A stretch of DNA of 64,000 nt from Methanoregula sp. (GCA_026625165.1 CP112999.1:248001-312000), one strand, 5' to 3'; positions 19,435 through 27,659 are shown, counted from the first letter of the stretch. Numbers and translations: made by a program. Notes: generated by a model not told the origin, from the sequence alone.

Positions 19435-19575
19435 GTGGCAATCACTGGCAAACAGGATAACAAAATCCATAAACCCAAAAGAATAAAAAATGACAGACCG
19501 TGCTGCAGATGCGTTACAAGGCAAACCTGAAGTTGGACGCCGGGTTTTGCAGACATGCTTTGTGAGGGAAAAACC

Positions 19576-20373
19576 ATGAAGACCATCATCTATTATTTTA
19601 CCGGTACCGGGAACTCGCTTGCCGTTGCAAAGAAGATCTGCGGGAGCCTTGGTGACTGCGAACCCGTACCGATCGCTTCATTTGACGTAACAAAAGAGGA
19701 GATCGTCCCTCGCGCCGACCGCGTTGGCATTGTCTGCCCGGTCTACTTCCTCGGGCTCCCCACCATCGTGGCCCGGTTTGCTGAAAAGCTCGACCTCTCC
19801 CGCTCCGGGTACACGTTTGCCGTTGTCACGTTCGGGGGTTCCGGCGGGTCGGCGGCGCTGCGGCAGCTTGACGGGATCTTAAAAGCGCGACCGGGCCGCG
19901 GGCTCGACGCGGGCTTCAAGGTGCACATGCCCGGCAACTACATCCTGATGTACAGTTCCCCGGCCGGGGACAAGCGCAGCAGGATCCTTGCATGGGCTGA
20001 CGAGCAGGTCGCAGCAATCACAAAGGAGATCGACAATGGCATCATGCAAAAACTGCCGTACTCGCCATTTGCACAACTCTTCCATGCCCTGATGTACCCG
20101 CGGTTCGCCCGCACCGTCCATGATTCGGACAGGAAATTTACGGTGACTGGTGCCTGCACCTCCTGCGGGACCTGCGTCGAGATCTGCCCTGCAGGCAATA
20201 TCGACCTTGTTGATGGCAGGCCGTCCTGGAAACACCACTGCGAACTCTGCTGTGCCTGCATCCACCTCTGCCCGGCAAAAGCAATCGAAGCGGGCCCGGC
20301 CACGGCCAGACGGGAGAGCTACCGGAACCCGTCCGTGAGTGTTGCGGAGCTGAAACGAAGTACAAAGAAGTAA
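19576..20373 (+). CDS. EFR1-type protein: flavodoxin domain fused to two [4Fe-4S] ferredoxin motifs
   Basis: 265 residues. The N-terminal flavodoxin-like domain starts IIYYFTGTGNSLAVAK, with the FMN-phosphate loop TGTGNS. The C-terminal ferredoxin domain has two clusters: CTSCGTCVEICP and CELCCACIHLCP, each with four cysteines. Such EFRO1 proteins occur widely in anaerobes and are thought to shuttle electrons between flavin and ferredoxin partners. The start at 19576 is supported by GAGGGA six to ten bases upstream. Probably part of a local redox group with the flavodoxin gene 140 bp upstream. Confidence 0.87.
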   Translation: MKTIIYYFTGTGNSLAVAKKICGSLGDCEPVPIASFDVTKEEIVPRADRVGIVCPVYFLGLPTIVARFAEKLDLSRSGYTFAVVTFGGSGGSAALRQLDGILKARPGRGLDAGFKVHMPGNYILMYSSPAGDKRSRILAWADEQVAAITKEIDNGIMQKLPYSPFAQLFHALMYPRFARTVHDSDRKFTVTGACTSCGTCVEICPAGNIDLVDGRPSWKHHCELCCACIHLCPAKAIEAGPATARRESYRNPSVSVAELKRSTKK

Positions 20374-20482
20374 GGCCGGCGGGAAGCGCAGGACTGGCAG
20401 GCGGCCTGCTGACAAAGGGGATCCTGTGCTGTTAAGTCTCGTGAAGAAATAGTGATAAGCAAACCCGAACCTATGGTGAGGT

Positions 20483-21061
20483 ATGGAGTTCTTTGATGCT
20501 GCGTACCGGGGCACACCCCCCTGGGACATCGGCAGGCCCCAGAAGGAGTTCGTTGAGCTGGCCCGGCGGGGAGAAGTGGCGGGATCGGTCCTTGATATCG
20601 GGTGCGGGACCGGGGAGCAGGCCCTCTTCTTTGCACAAAGAGGTCATGAGGTGTGGGGGATCGACTCCACCCCCCTCGCTATCCGGAAGGCACAGGAAAA
20701 AGCTGCCCTCAGGGACCTCCGGGTGAATTTTCTTGTCATGGACGCAACAGACCTTCCCCGGCTGGACAGGGCGTTTGATACCGTCACCGATTGCGGTTTC
20801 TTCCATACCCTTTCCGATGAAGACCGCCCGGTCTTTGCACGCAACCTTGCAGCCGTCCTGAATTCGGCCGGGAACTACTTCATGCTCTGCTTCTCCGACA
20901 GGGAGCCCGCCGGGTACGGCCCGCGGAGGATTAAGGATAAGGAGATACGGGACTGCTTTTCTGGCGGGTGGACCATCAGGTACATCAGGCCGGCGGTCTT
21001 TGAGAGCCGCACCCGGGCCGAAGGGTCCCGTGCGTGGTTGTCTTCGATATCAAAGAAATGA
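20483..21061 (+). CDS. Class I SAM-dependent methyltransferase
   Basis: 192 residues with the SAM loop LDIGCGTGEQALFFAQRG near residue 40, the acid at VWGIDSTP and the motif IV region FDTVTDCGFFHTL. The short N-terminus (FFDAAYRGTPPWDIGRPQ) is typical of the thiopurine/small-molecule methyltransferase-like group. GGTGAGGT precedes the ATG. Substrate unknown. It is the last ordinary chromosomal gene before the accessory island. Confidence 0.82.
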   Translation: MEFFDAAYRGTPPWDIGRPQKEFVELARRGEVAGSVLDIGCGTGEQALFFAQRGHEVWGIDSTPLAIRKAQEKAALRDLRVNFLVMDATDLPRLDRAFDTVTDCGFFHTLSDEDRPVFARNLAAVLNSAGNYFMLCFSDREPAGYGPRRIKDKEIRDCFSGGWTIRYIRPAVFESRTRAEGSRAWLSSISKK

Positions 21062-21782
21062 CCGATGGTTGAGGGGGCCGCGGGCAGGGACCGGTCCGCA
21101 GGTCTGCTGTGTGATCCCCCGGCACATCATCGCTATCTGCCGCACCTCCCACTCCCGTTAAAAAATCTCCCAGTAAAACCGGATTTATTGCCAGTCAATG
21201 CCGCGCTCAGATCGCGGCAGCTTGTTGTCTGACATATCCGGGCCTGATACTGGCTCCGATTGCCCTGTCAGACACAGGATGACTTCCAAATTTTTCACAC
21301 CGACCACAGAGCATATATCTCCCGGTATCTTTGTTTTATTTAACACACATGACCGAAGATTTCTGCAACAGAACAGCGAGGAGGATCCGGAAGATCGGCT
21401 ATGCAAAAAAATTATCTGTCCGCATCGCCCGGTCCTGCTATATTTTTATGCTGTTTTTGCGCGGGTTAATGGGACCATTCGGAGTCTCATTTCATGGATT
21501 GAATTATCTTTCCTCCGGTTCCGGGAAATTTTTTTCGGGCGCCCGGGCCGGTATGATCTCACCCGTCTCTTTTTCTATACCTCGATGACCGCCGGTCCGG
21601 CGGGCTTAATCTCCTGAAACGGCCGAACGGCGTAGCCTGCCGTCCGCCCGGGTCTGGGGCTCATGAGTCACTGCCTAGCCGTGGCTCCGGCCGGGCCGGC
21701 ACCTGAATTTGTGCAATGCGGAGCGGAGGCTCTCTTTTGCAGGGGAACGGGGGTTGAACAAATTTTAGGAACGGTGATTGAT
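21062..21782. other. Long gap at the left edge of the island, with inverted repeats
   Basis: About 720 bp without a gene I can support; a 79-codon frame from 21349 has no family features. Two inverted repeats stand out: TGCCGCG/CGCGGCA (21199-21219, 7-nt loop) and TGTCTGAC/GTCAGACA (21226-21233 with 21267-21274). They could be regulatory, part of an unannotated RNA, or an island boundary. GGTGA at about 21772 is the ribosome-binding site of the next gene. Confidence 0.45.
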
Positions 21783-22157
21783 ATGGAAAATAATGAGATT
21801 GGCAATCAGGATGTGGCCGAGCCGGACCAGGTCGTGTCCGGTACGGCCGGGACCGGACAGGAGAACGAAGAACTCAGGTGGATGAACAGGCATGTACCGC
21901 CGGACCATAAAATGGCCGGGCAAAAGACTGAGGTCATCGGTCTGGTAGTGCTGTACAAGAAGCCGGTGAATGCCGGCAGGAGCCAGGATCCCGCGGATTG
22001 TGCCGTAAAATCCGGACAGGAACACCTGCCGGAATTTTCCGGAGATCTCATCTTCTCCCTGTACGAGAGGCAGGAGCGGATCGCACAACGGCTGAACAAA
22101 AAGATCGAACGGCTCGACCGGAGGATTACGGCGCTTGAAGGGCGGGGGCGGGACTAA
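21783..22157 (+). CDS. Unknown protein with C-terminal coiled coil, first of a coupled trio
   Basis: 124 residues. The first 45 are acidic and polar, the middle is mixed, and the last 35 (from LYERQERIAQ to the end) form a charged heptad-like helix that should coil with a partner or with itself. GGTGA precedes the ATG at good spacing. The stop codon overlaps the next start (TAATG), so translation is coupled. I recognise no family. Island position and company suggest a mobile or defence-related module, which is inference. Confidence 0.55.
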   Translation: MENNEIGNQDVAEPDQVVSGTAGTGQENEELRWMNRHVPPDHKMAGQKTEVIGLVVLYKKPVNAGRSQDPADCAVKSGQEHLPEFSGDLIFSLYERQERIAQRLNKKIERLDRRITALEGRGRD

Positions 22158-22384
22158 TGCCCCGGAGGCCGACCAGAACGGAGGAGGGTGTCCCGCTCTT
22201 TTTAGTCCCGCACGTGATGATGCAGGGGATCCGGAAGCATGGCGGGGAAGTGGAGTGGGCGGAGGTACGGAAGGCGAGCCATCACTACTACACCGTGAGC
22301 ATCCGGACGCGGCCGGTGAAGCGGGAGTTCCGGGGCGTATGCCGGGAGCAGGTACCGGCTCCTGCAGAAGGGGAAACGGTATGA
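22157..22384 (+). CDS. Small unknown protein, second of a coupled trio
   Basis: 75 residues, basic, beginning MPRRPTRTEEGVPLFLVPH. The start overlaps the previous stop by one base (TAATG) and its own stop overlaps the next start (ATGA). GGGGGCGGG just upstream serves as ribosome-binding site. The segment HHYYTVSIRTRPVKREFRG suggests a beta-rich fold. No family recognised. The two overlaps are the best evidence that it is translated. Confidence 0.5.
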   Translation: MPRRPTRTEEGVPLFLVPHVMMQGIRKHGGEVEWAEVRKASHHYYTVSIRTRPVKREFRGVCREQVPAPAEGETV

Positions 22385-22791
22385 CGAGGGGGCGGCCGTC
22401 AACGACCGGCATTAAGGGAGCGGCAGCTGTTGCCCGGGCAAGGGGGGAGTTCATTCCCTTCAGCCACAGCCCGGAGGGTATCTTCAGCTTCATGATCCGG
22501 ACCCCGTGCGCCATGATCTTTGTCCGGGTCCAGTACGTCAATGTCCTCCATGTGCCGGTTGCAAAAATCCAGGAGATGCACCGCGACCTGATCCCGGAGC
22601 TCCGAGCCCGGTCCGGCCCGGCACCGGCCGAGCTCTGGCCGTACAACAAGCACGGCTCCTACCGGTACTTCCGGGTCGGGAATACCGGGCTGATCGAACT
22701 GGACAGCTGCGGGAATGTGCCAGCTGCAGGACGACCGGGCGACCGAACGGAACCGGAAGAAACAGGTGGTTCAAAGGAGGGTGTGGCCTGA
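22381..22791 (+). CDS. Unknown protein, third of a coupled trio
   Basis: 136 residues starting MTRGRPSTTGIKGAAA within the ATGA overlap. A basic N-terminus is followed by a compact hydrophobic domain (FMIRTPCAMIFVRVQYVNV, then AKIQEMHRDLIPELRAR, then WPYNKHGSYRYFRVG) that looks like a small alpha/beta fold with a conserved-looking HGSYRYFRVG motif. The last 25 residues are acidic and disordered. Function unknown; a nucleic-acid-binding or nuclease-like role is possible but no catalytic set is evident. Confidence 0.55.
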   Translation: MTRGRPSTTGIKGAAAVARARGEFIPFSHSPEGIFSFMIRTPCAMIFVRVQYVNVLHVPVAKIQEMHRDLIPELRARSGPAPAELWPYNKHGSYRYFRVGNTGLIELDSCGNVPAAGRPGDRTEPEETGGSKEGVA

Positions 22792-22891
22792 CCCCCCACT
22801 ATAGGTTTACCAAAGCCCATTCCGGCAGGGTCGATTTTGTCTCTTGAGGAGACCGGGATCCTATATGACAGTCCTCCAACGGTGGCCTGAC

Positions 22892-22909
22892 TCCGGGCTA
22901 TCGCCCGGA
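22892..22909 (+). terminator. Strong hairpin downstream of the trio
   Basis: TCCGGGC (22892-22898) pairs perfectly with GCCCGGA (22903-22909) around a TATC loop, and five T residues follow at 22915. It may terminate the trio transcript, or belong to the hairpin-rich stretch that continues to 23030. Confidence 0.45.
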
Positions 22910-22926
22910 ACCGTGTTTTTGGCCCC

Positions 22927-23032
22927 AATCCGGGGATAATTCCCCAAAAACCGGGGATAAGTCCCCATTTCCGGCAGGTTTTCAGGCGTATTTTCCAGGA
23001 AACAAATATCAATAAACCAGCAGACGATCGGG
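22927..23032 (+). repeat. 105-bp direct repeat, copy 1
   Basis: This segment recurs at 23205-23310 with about 85% identity by eye. It starts with two tandem hairpins, GGGG-ATAATT-CCCC and GGGG-ATAAGT-CCCC, separated by AAAAACC, and continues with TTTTCCAGGAAACAAATATC and an ACCAGC..GCGATCGGG tail. It lies in a 580-bp gap (22792-23372) that holds no gene. Confidence 0.75.
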
Positions 23033-23204
23033 AGGCAGATCATACCACGGGTGGTGGAAACAGGTTTACCCCACTTTTTCCGGAGGGCCCCGGGAGTGAT
23101 CCGGAGGGAGCAAACTCTCCTGGAGGACCGCGGTCTCCCGGCACCCTGGTTCTCCGACGGTGGAGATTTCCAAGGCCATAGGCCAGGGCAGGATTTTTGA
23201 TGTG

Positions 23205-23310
23205 GATCCGGGGGTAATTGTCTAAAAACCGGGGATAAGTCCCTATTTCCGGCTGGTTTTCAGGTGTATTTTCCAGGAAACAAATATCAAAAAACCAGCT
23301 GGCGATCGGG
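23205..23310 (+). repeat. 105-bp direct repeat, copy 2
   Basis: Second copy of the segment at 22927-23032. The first of its two small hairpins has decayed (the CCCC arm is now TGTC), while the rest is well preserved. The spacer between copies (23033-23204) is GC-rich with further short palindromes. Confidence 0.75.
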
Positions 23311-23372
23311 GGTTGGGACGGGCTGGAATATGTGAGATGAGAGAGAAGGAGGGTTTGAAGGGATCGACCCTA

Positions 23373-23786
23373 TCAAATGTATTCAATAAGATCGCTCGTT
23401 GTATACACTTTCAATAAATCCTGCTGAAAAAAATGCCGGTCCTCAGTCCAGATGGCATCAAGCCCAAGTGCTAACCCGACTGCGAGAAACGGGGCATCCT
23501 TCCCATCGATCGGTTCCATGATATGCATTGCACGGGGATATTCCGGTTCAAAATCTTTGAAAGGAACCAGTATCACCCGGGAAAGCAGGATATCCATGAG
23601 AACCGTAAAATCAGGTCCGGACATCTTTGCTTTTTTCATGAGGTACGCGCGATGTTTCAGGAGCTCGGTCCCGATATAATCCGGAGCGTAAAAGGAAAAA
23701 TGATCGTGCAGGATAATCTTCCGGGACACGGAGTCCTTTAACAGGCCGGCCATGATCCGGTTTGTATCGATGACAAGTTTCAACAA
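23373..23786 (-). CDS. PIN-domain ribonuclease, probable toxin
   Basis: 137 residues with the PIN acidic set: D7 (LVIDTNRIM), a glutamate near residue 41, D97 in the PIDGKDAPFLAVGLALG segment and the TEDRHF aspartate near residue 115. PIN proteins of this length are RNA-cleaving toxins of VapBC-like modules. The gene directly upstream at 23830-24090 encodes a small DNA-binding-type protein in the same direction, the expected antitoxin. Confidence 0.82.
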   Translation of the reverse strand: MLKLVIDTNRIMAGLLKDSVSRKIILHDHFSFYAPDYIGTELLKHRAYLMKKAKMSGPDFTVLMDILLSRVILVPFKDFEPEYPRAMHIMEPIDGKDAPFLAVGLALGLDAIWTEDRHFFQQDLLKVYTTSDLIEYI

Positions 23787-23829
23787 AATCCCCCGCGGGT
23801 CATTTGAGTCATGATCCCTGTTGAGAGAT

Positions 23830-24090
23830 TCAGGTTAAATCCGGTTTCCTGCCGGTAGTACGGGAGGCTTTGCTCTTGTAATGTTTCAGGATGCCTGATT
23901 TCACTTTCTCATCAAGCGCCATGATATCGTCTTCGGTAAGCTCGCTCTCGGCGGTCATCGAGTTTAAGAGCGCAATTTTTTTCGCGTAGTCCTCGATTGC
24001 CCTTCGTGCAATCTCGCTCCACCGGACTTCCTTGTGCGATTTTACGATTTTGTACACATTTTCCGGCAGGGAGAGGGTCATGTTCGGCAT
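23830..24090 (-). CDS. Antitoxin of the PIN toxin, ribbon-helix-helix type
   Basis: 86 residues beginning MPNMTLSLPENVYKIVKSH, a typical strand-helix start of ribbon-helix-helix DNA-binding proteins (WSEIARRAIEDYAKK as second helix). The C-terminal half is acidic then basic, suited to wrapping the toxin. I start at 24090 because a TATA-like TTAAATA on this strand (24121-24127) and an inverted repeat lie just upstream, placing transcription start close to this ATG. Stop to toxin start is 43 bp. Confidence 0.75.
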   Translation of the reverse strand: MPNMTLSLPENVYKIVKSHKEVRWSEIARRAIEDYAKKIALLNSMTAESELTEDDIMALDEKVKSGILKHYKSKASRTTGRKPDLT

Positions 24091-24099
24091 CAGTTCACC

Positions 24100-24115
24100 A
24101 CACATCTTTATGTGT
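24100..24115. promoter_or_regulatory. Likely operator of the PIN toxin-antitoxin operon
   Basis: ACACAT-CTTT-ATGTGT, a perfect 6-bp inverted repeat, sits between the TATA-like element and the antitoxin start, where antitoxins usually bind to repress their own operon. Confidence 0.55.
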
Positions 24116-24246
24116 ATCCACATATTTAAGTGGTTTTGTCCATGCGGGACCCGGAGATCCGGGATATTAAAATACCTCCAACCAAAATCTCCCAGGCCCG
24201 GGCCCCCTGTTTTCCGGAGGGCCCCGGGACCAAAGTTCGAAGCAGA

Positions 24247-25032
24247 TCACGTCACCGGGAGCACGGAAATAATCTTCCTGACAACATTCTCGAAATCCTC
24301 ACCCGAACACCCGATGGTGATACCGGCATACTTCTCGTACAGCGGGACCCTCTGATCATACATCTCGCGGAGGTTTTGGCCCGCGACAAGGACAATCCCC
24401 CGGGTCGTGATGTTCCTGAGCCTTCTTTCCATCTCCTCAAAGGAGATCTTCAGGTACACGACGACGCCACCATTCTTCAGGTGCTCCATCGCTTTCCTGC
24501 TGAACACAACACTGCCGCCCGTAGCAACAACGGCATTGTCAAAATGCCGGGACAGGACCGTCCTCTCTTCAAGGTCCAGGAACGCACGGGGCCCGTCCGT
24601 GTCGATAAAATCGAAAATCCTGTTTTCATCCGATCTGGATTTTCTCAAAAGGTTTTTTGCGACAGCCGGAGCAAACGGCCAAGAGAAGAATCAAAGGGAT
24701 TCTACGAATTGTCGAACCACGAAGTGGTGAGACTGGAGAAGAACTCATCAGAGTTCTCCGAGTAGTGTTAACACAACAAATTCCTAAATAGACCATGCGG
24801 CGTAATTCTTACGCCGCAGTCTCACATCTTCGATGTGGGACTTTCTCCGCCTCTTTTGAGGCTGCGATCGGTCGTACTTGGTGTGTTCAACACTATATCC
24901 TGCAGGAGCCGCCCGGAATCCTCCTGGACCACGATATCGGTATCGATGAATGTCTTTTTTGGCCTTTGCAAGGATCACTCCCACGGTGCTCTTGCCTGCG
25001 CCGGGCATGCCGATGAGGATGATGTTGGTCAT
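24247..25032 (-). pseudogene. Shikimate kinase-like gene, frameshifted and interrupted by hairpin arrays
   Basis: The N-terminal part (from the ATG at 25032) encodes NIILIGMPGAGKSTVGVILAKA, with the P-loop of shikimate kinase. A frameshift at the AAAAAA run near 24965 then puts KKTFIDTDIVVQ, with the conserved D of the shikimate site, in another frame up to about 24894. The C-terminal part resumes at about 24606 (DTDGPRAFLDLEE, ATGGSVV, then YLKISFEEMERRL to the end at 24247). The roughly 290 bp between, where the family needs almost nothing, hold two hairpin arrays and other palindromic DNA. The gene cannot make a normal enzyme. Confidence 0.8.
24680..24862. repeat. Hairpin arrays inside the shikimate kinase pseudogene
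   Basis: Six stem-loops follow one another. Stems: AGAATC/GATTCT (24687-24703), ACCAC/GTGGT (24716-24728), AGAACTC/GAGTTCT (24740-24757, loop ATCA), GCGGCGTAA/TTACGCCGC (24797-24817, loop TTC), CACATC/GATGTG (24823-24837, loop TTC), GCCTC/GAGGC (24849-24862). The first three read in the minus orientation and the last three in the plus orientation of the family consensus, with spacer AGTCTCA in both. Confidence 0.75.
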
Positions 25033-25187
25033 GGGTCTCCGGATTTTGTCTCCACCCGTTGATAGTAATTCCTCTTTCTCCCGGTATATATCAAGAGTAA
25101 TGATGAGGGGTACAATCGGCCGGGAGTTGCACGCTGCAGGATGATCCCCCTGCCCGCAGGGACAGCCGCTATGAGACACGACACATC

Positions 25188-25193
25188 TTTATA
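25188..25193 (+). promoter_or_regulatory. TATA box of the zinc-ribbon gene
   Basis: TTTATA lies 25 bp upstream of the ATG at 25216, the spacing expected for a leaderless archaeal transcript. Confidence 0.55.
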
Positions 25194-25215
25194 GAAAATG
25201 TGGCAACCAATCCAC

Positions 25216-25356
25216 ATGGAAAAAACTCCCCAGGCACTGCGGGTGAAACACGACCGCCATATCTGTGAGAAATGTTCAGACACCAACATCGTCATGAAGC
25301 CCGATGGCGGGTACCGCTGCAGGCGCTGCGGGTACGACAGCGGGAAAGGGAAGTAA
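25216..25356 (+). CDS. Small zinc-ribbon protein
   Basis: 46 residues with two Cys pairs, CEKC (residues 17-20) and CRRC (35-38), spaced as in a zinc ribbon, and a basic N-terminus. Transcription probably starts at the ATG (TATA box 25 bp away). Function unknown; such proteins often bind RNA, DNA or ribosomes. A second stretch, WRELIDLLKNKRDYLTNLLDAE, is encoded immediately downstream in a different frame (25357-25457) and may be a remnant of a longer protein or an overlapping gene. Confidence 0.6.
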   Translation: MEKTPQALRVKHDRHICEKCSDTNIVMKPDGGYRCRRCGYDSGKGK

Positions 25357-25457
25357 GGGAGAGCGGGTGGCGGGAGCTCATCGATCTGCTCAAAAACAAA
25401 CGGGATTACCTGACAAATCTTCTCGACGCAGAGATCATCCGGATTGAGGGGGGATAA
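25272..25457 (+). CDS. Possible overlapping small ORF
   Basis: 61 codons starting inside the zinc-ribbon gene. Only the last 35 residues (helical, WRELIDLLKNKRDYLTNLL) look protein-like; the first half is an out-of-frame reading of the zinc ribbon. It may be a real small helical protein that uses an unidentified start, or a relic. Confidence 0.25.
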   Translation: MFRHQHRHEARWRVPLQALRVRQREREVRESGWRELIDLLKNKRDYLTNLLDAEIIRIEGG

Positions 25458-25549
25458 AAAGTGGATCAACGGAAAAATTGCAGGCCATTACAAGGACCTT
25501 GTACAACGCCACGTAGCTGAGTATTCTCTCTGGATCTGGGCGGGGGTAA

Positions 25550-25990
25550 TTATCTATTTGATACTTCATCTGAAGCAACTTTTTTAGCAGTATTGAGTTT
25601 TACCTGAATGTCCTCTGTTAATACTGCATGATGAATTTCAATATCCTGTGGCATTCTTCCATTTAATTTTTCATTTTCCCAATATTGAACCATATCCTTT
25701 TCAGTAAATATCAATAATTTGCGCTTAACGTTCTGAAGAAGGAGAAGGAAATAAAGATCAGCACGGATTTTATGCAATTTGCCAATAGCCCGCTTGCCTC
25801 GTGCAGTAACAGCACTACTAGTGGAAATATTGGCTACAATTGTGTTCTCTTTATTTACTGCATCAAATTTGAAATCGCCTCCAGATGAAAGCTTAAGTTT
25901 CTTTGTTTCAAAATCCTCCTTAAAATGGTCTGGCATCCAGTATTTACGGATCCATCTTTCGACTTCGCGTTGTACTGTAGTATCTGCCAT
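25550..25990 (-). CDS. Unknown protein of the HNH-HIT operon
   Basis: 146 residues, soluble and charged. The middle (GDFKFDAVNKENTIVANIS, then LHKIRADLYFLLLLQ, then KLLIFTEKDMVQYW) has the strand-turn-strand-helix feel of a PD-(D/E)xK nuclease core, but a lysine at the catalytic place is not clear, so this is a weak suggestion. It starts nine bases after the HIT gene stop, in the same direction, so it belongs to a three-gene operon divergent from DISARM. Confidence 0.6.
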   Translation of the reverse strand: MADTTVQREVERWIRKYWMPDHFKEDFETKKLKLSSGGDFKFDAVNKENTIVANISTSSAVTARGKRAIGKLHKIRADLYFLLLLQNVKRKLLIFTEKDMVQYWENEKLNGRMPQDIEIHHAVLTEDIQVKLNTAKKVASDEVSNR

Positions 25991-25999
25991 AAGTGATTC

Positions 26000-26389
26000 T
26001 CAATCCTCTATTCTGTAATCCTTTTTTGCCGGTATCACACCCCGCACACCACCCCTTGGTTTCTTTACGTCGCCTCTGTATCGTGGGATGACGTGGAGGT
26101 GGCAGTGCATTACCGTCTGTCCAGCGGCCTCTCCAATGTTGAACCCAACATTGTAACCGTCCGGTGAGAAGTTGGACTCGACCACGCCTCTGCAATCATG
26201 GGCAAGGGCCATGAGAGCATTGCGTTCATCCTCAGTCAGATCGAAGAAATCCTGCACATGCCGGAAGGGGATCACGAGCATGTGACCCTTGCTGACCGGG
26301 TACCGGTCATATCGCACGTAGCAGAGATCGTTTCTGATGACGATGTCTGCATCGGCCGGTGAGCAGAAGGGGCAGGTCACAGGCTCCAT
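26000..26389 (-). CDS. HIT-family nucleotide hydrolase or transferase
   Basis: 129 residues with the histidine triad HCHLHVIPR near residue 100, the N-terminal CPFC zinc-binding pair and the GHMLVIPFRH segment. HIT proteins cleave nucleotide conjugates such as Ap4A or AMP-lysine through a histidine-AMP intermediate. Its start overlaps the end of the HNH nuclease gene by 13 bases, implying coupled translation. A HIT protein in tight linkage with a nuclease suggests a role in nucleotide signalling or repair of adenylylated ends, which is inference. Confidence 0.85.
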   Translation of the reverse strand: MEPVTCPFCSPADADIVIRNDLCYVRYDRYPVSKGHMLVIPFRHVQDFFDLTEDERNALMALAHDCRGVVESNFSPDGYNVGFNIGEAAGQTVMHCHLHVIPRYRGDVKKPRGGVRGVIPAKKDYRIED

Positions 26390-27528
26390 GCGTCGTACCC
26401 CCGAACATTGATGAGGTAATCACATTTTTCCATAAGATGTTCGAGTGCAACATCTTGCCAGCCGGACGGAAGCGTTGTTGTCCCAACCAGCGAGAGGCCG
26501 ATCTCGCGGTTAAACCGTTTCGGATATTCTAAGCGGAGCAGATCCCATGTCCGGGTAATATCTGCTTTGCGTTGTTCAATGAATTCCGGTGCTGGAATTT
26601 TGTCTCTCTTCTTTGCGTTCACTACATCAGAGGACGGCAGCAAGTTCCATAAATCATTGTTCTTCCATACCGAGAACGGGATCATGTGATCGATATGGAG
26701 TGACGAAAGTTTTGTGATCGACTTTCCCGACCATACGCAATCGATGAAATTGTTTTTCCGGAACATGACATCAAAGAATGACCGTGCAGCCAGAACATCC
26801 CGCTCCGTGATGGGATATGTCCGGAGTTTTTCCAGGACGAACTCGACACTCACCGCCCCTTTGCTTGCAGAGCGGGTGAACTGCGCCCACTGGAAGAGGA
26901 GTGAATCATCACCGGTGATGAAGCTGCCGAGGTACTGGAAGACTGCATAGAGATCTTTTGGAAACGAGAAATACCCGAGATTGTGAACCAGCAGCTCCTG
27001 GTTTATGGGAACACCTGCCGGAATCCTCCGCACTCCCCCTTCGTCTCTGAAGAGTGAATAGTGCTGCTTGTAAACCGAATACCCCAGATGCTTCATGGGC
27101 ATGTTTGTTATTGTTGTCTTCAGGTCAGCAACAAGGTCCCTGAAAGCCGGTGATATATCCGGAGGAACAGTTCCGTTCACATAATCGTTATAAAATGCGG
27201 AGAAGCCACCGCGTGTATCATAATATTCTGTCACCTTCCGGAACGACTTCCTGAACGCGATCCGGTATTGGGAATGCTCACTCTCGCCATTCTTCTGTGG
27301 AATGAATTCCGGTCCCGCTATCAGAGGATAATAATAGAGCAGCCATTTTTCCACCAGCAGCCCGAGGGGAAACGCGACCCGGCCCCCTGCATCGTGTTTC
27401 AGGTGGCTGTATTCCTGAGAGATCTCGATTGCGCCACGCAGGAGTGCGAACTTGTACGTGGCGTCCTTGCTATCGCGCTCGATGATGGTGTTTATGGATT
27501 TGAAATGGTCGAGGTTGAGCTTATCCAT
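26377..27528 (-). CDS. HNH endonuclease
   Basis: 383 residues. The C-terminal nuclease motif is HIDHMIPFSVWKNNDLWNLLP followed by NAKKRDK (near residues 275-315), a standard HNH metal site for cutting DNA. The N-terminal 270 residues are helical and unfamiliar. The start is close to the DISARM promoter region, from which this operon runs in the opposite direction. Likely a defence nuclease with a HIT-family partner. Sequence composition is intermediate between chromosome and the A+T-rich DISARM genes. Confidence 0.8.
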   Translation of the reverse strand: MDKLNLDHFKSINTIIERDSKDATYKFALLRGAIEISQEYSHLKHDAGGRVAFPLGLLVEKWLLYYYPLIAGPEFIPQKNGESEHSQYRIAFRKSFRKVTEYYDTRGGFSAFYNDYVNGTVPPDISPAFRDLVADLKTTITNMPMKHLGYSVYKQHYSLFRDEGGVRRIPAGVPINQELLVHNLGYFSFPKDLYAVFQYLGSFITGDDSLLFQWAQFTRSASKGAVSVEFVLEKLRTYPITERDVLAARSFFDVMFRKNNFIDCVWSGKSITKLSSLHIDHMIPFSVWKNNDLWNLLPSSDVVNAKKRDKIPAPEFIEQRKADITRTWDLLRLEYPKRFNREIGLSLVGTTTLPSGWQDVALEHLMEKCDYLINVRGYDAWSL

Positions 27529-27659
27529 GAATGAAGTGAGTATTGTTTTTGAGATAATTGATTTTTCCTTTTAATAAAAACTAGATATATTTATCGTTAT
27601 GGCTATGTAAATTACCTGATTGTATAGTCTGGTATGTTATCGATCAAAATCAGGTTCCG

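Noticed and set aside
21196-21280. A tRNA or small RNA gene built on the two inverted repeats
   Set aside because: The arms do not fold into a cloverleaf, and no T-loop TTCRA motif or matching acceptor stem was found.
21331-21588. 85-codon frame at the island's left edge
   Set aside because: No family features, and the sequence turns into low-quality reading after about 45 codons. I could not support it as a gene.
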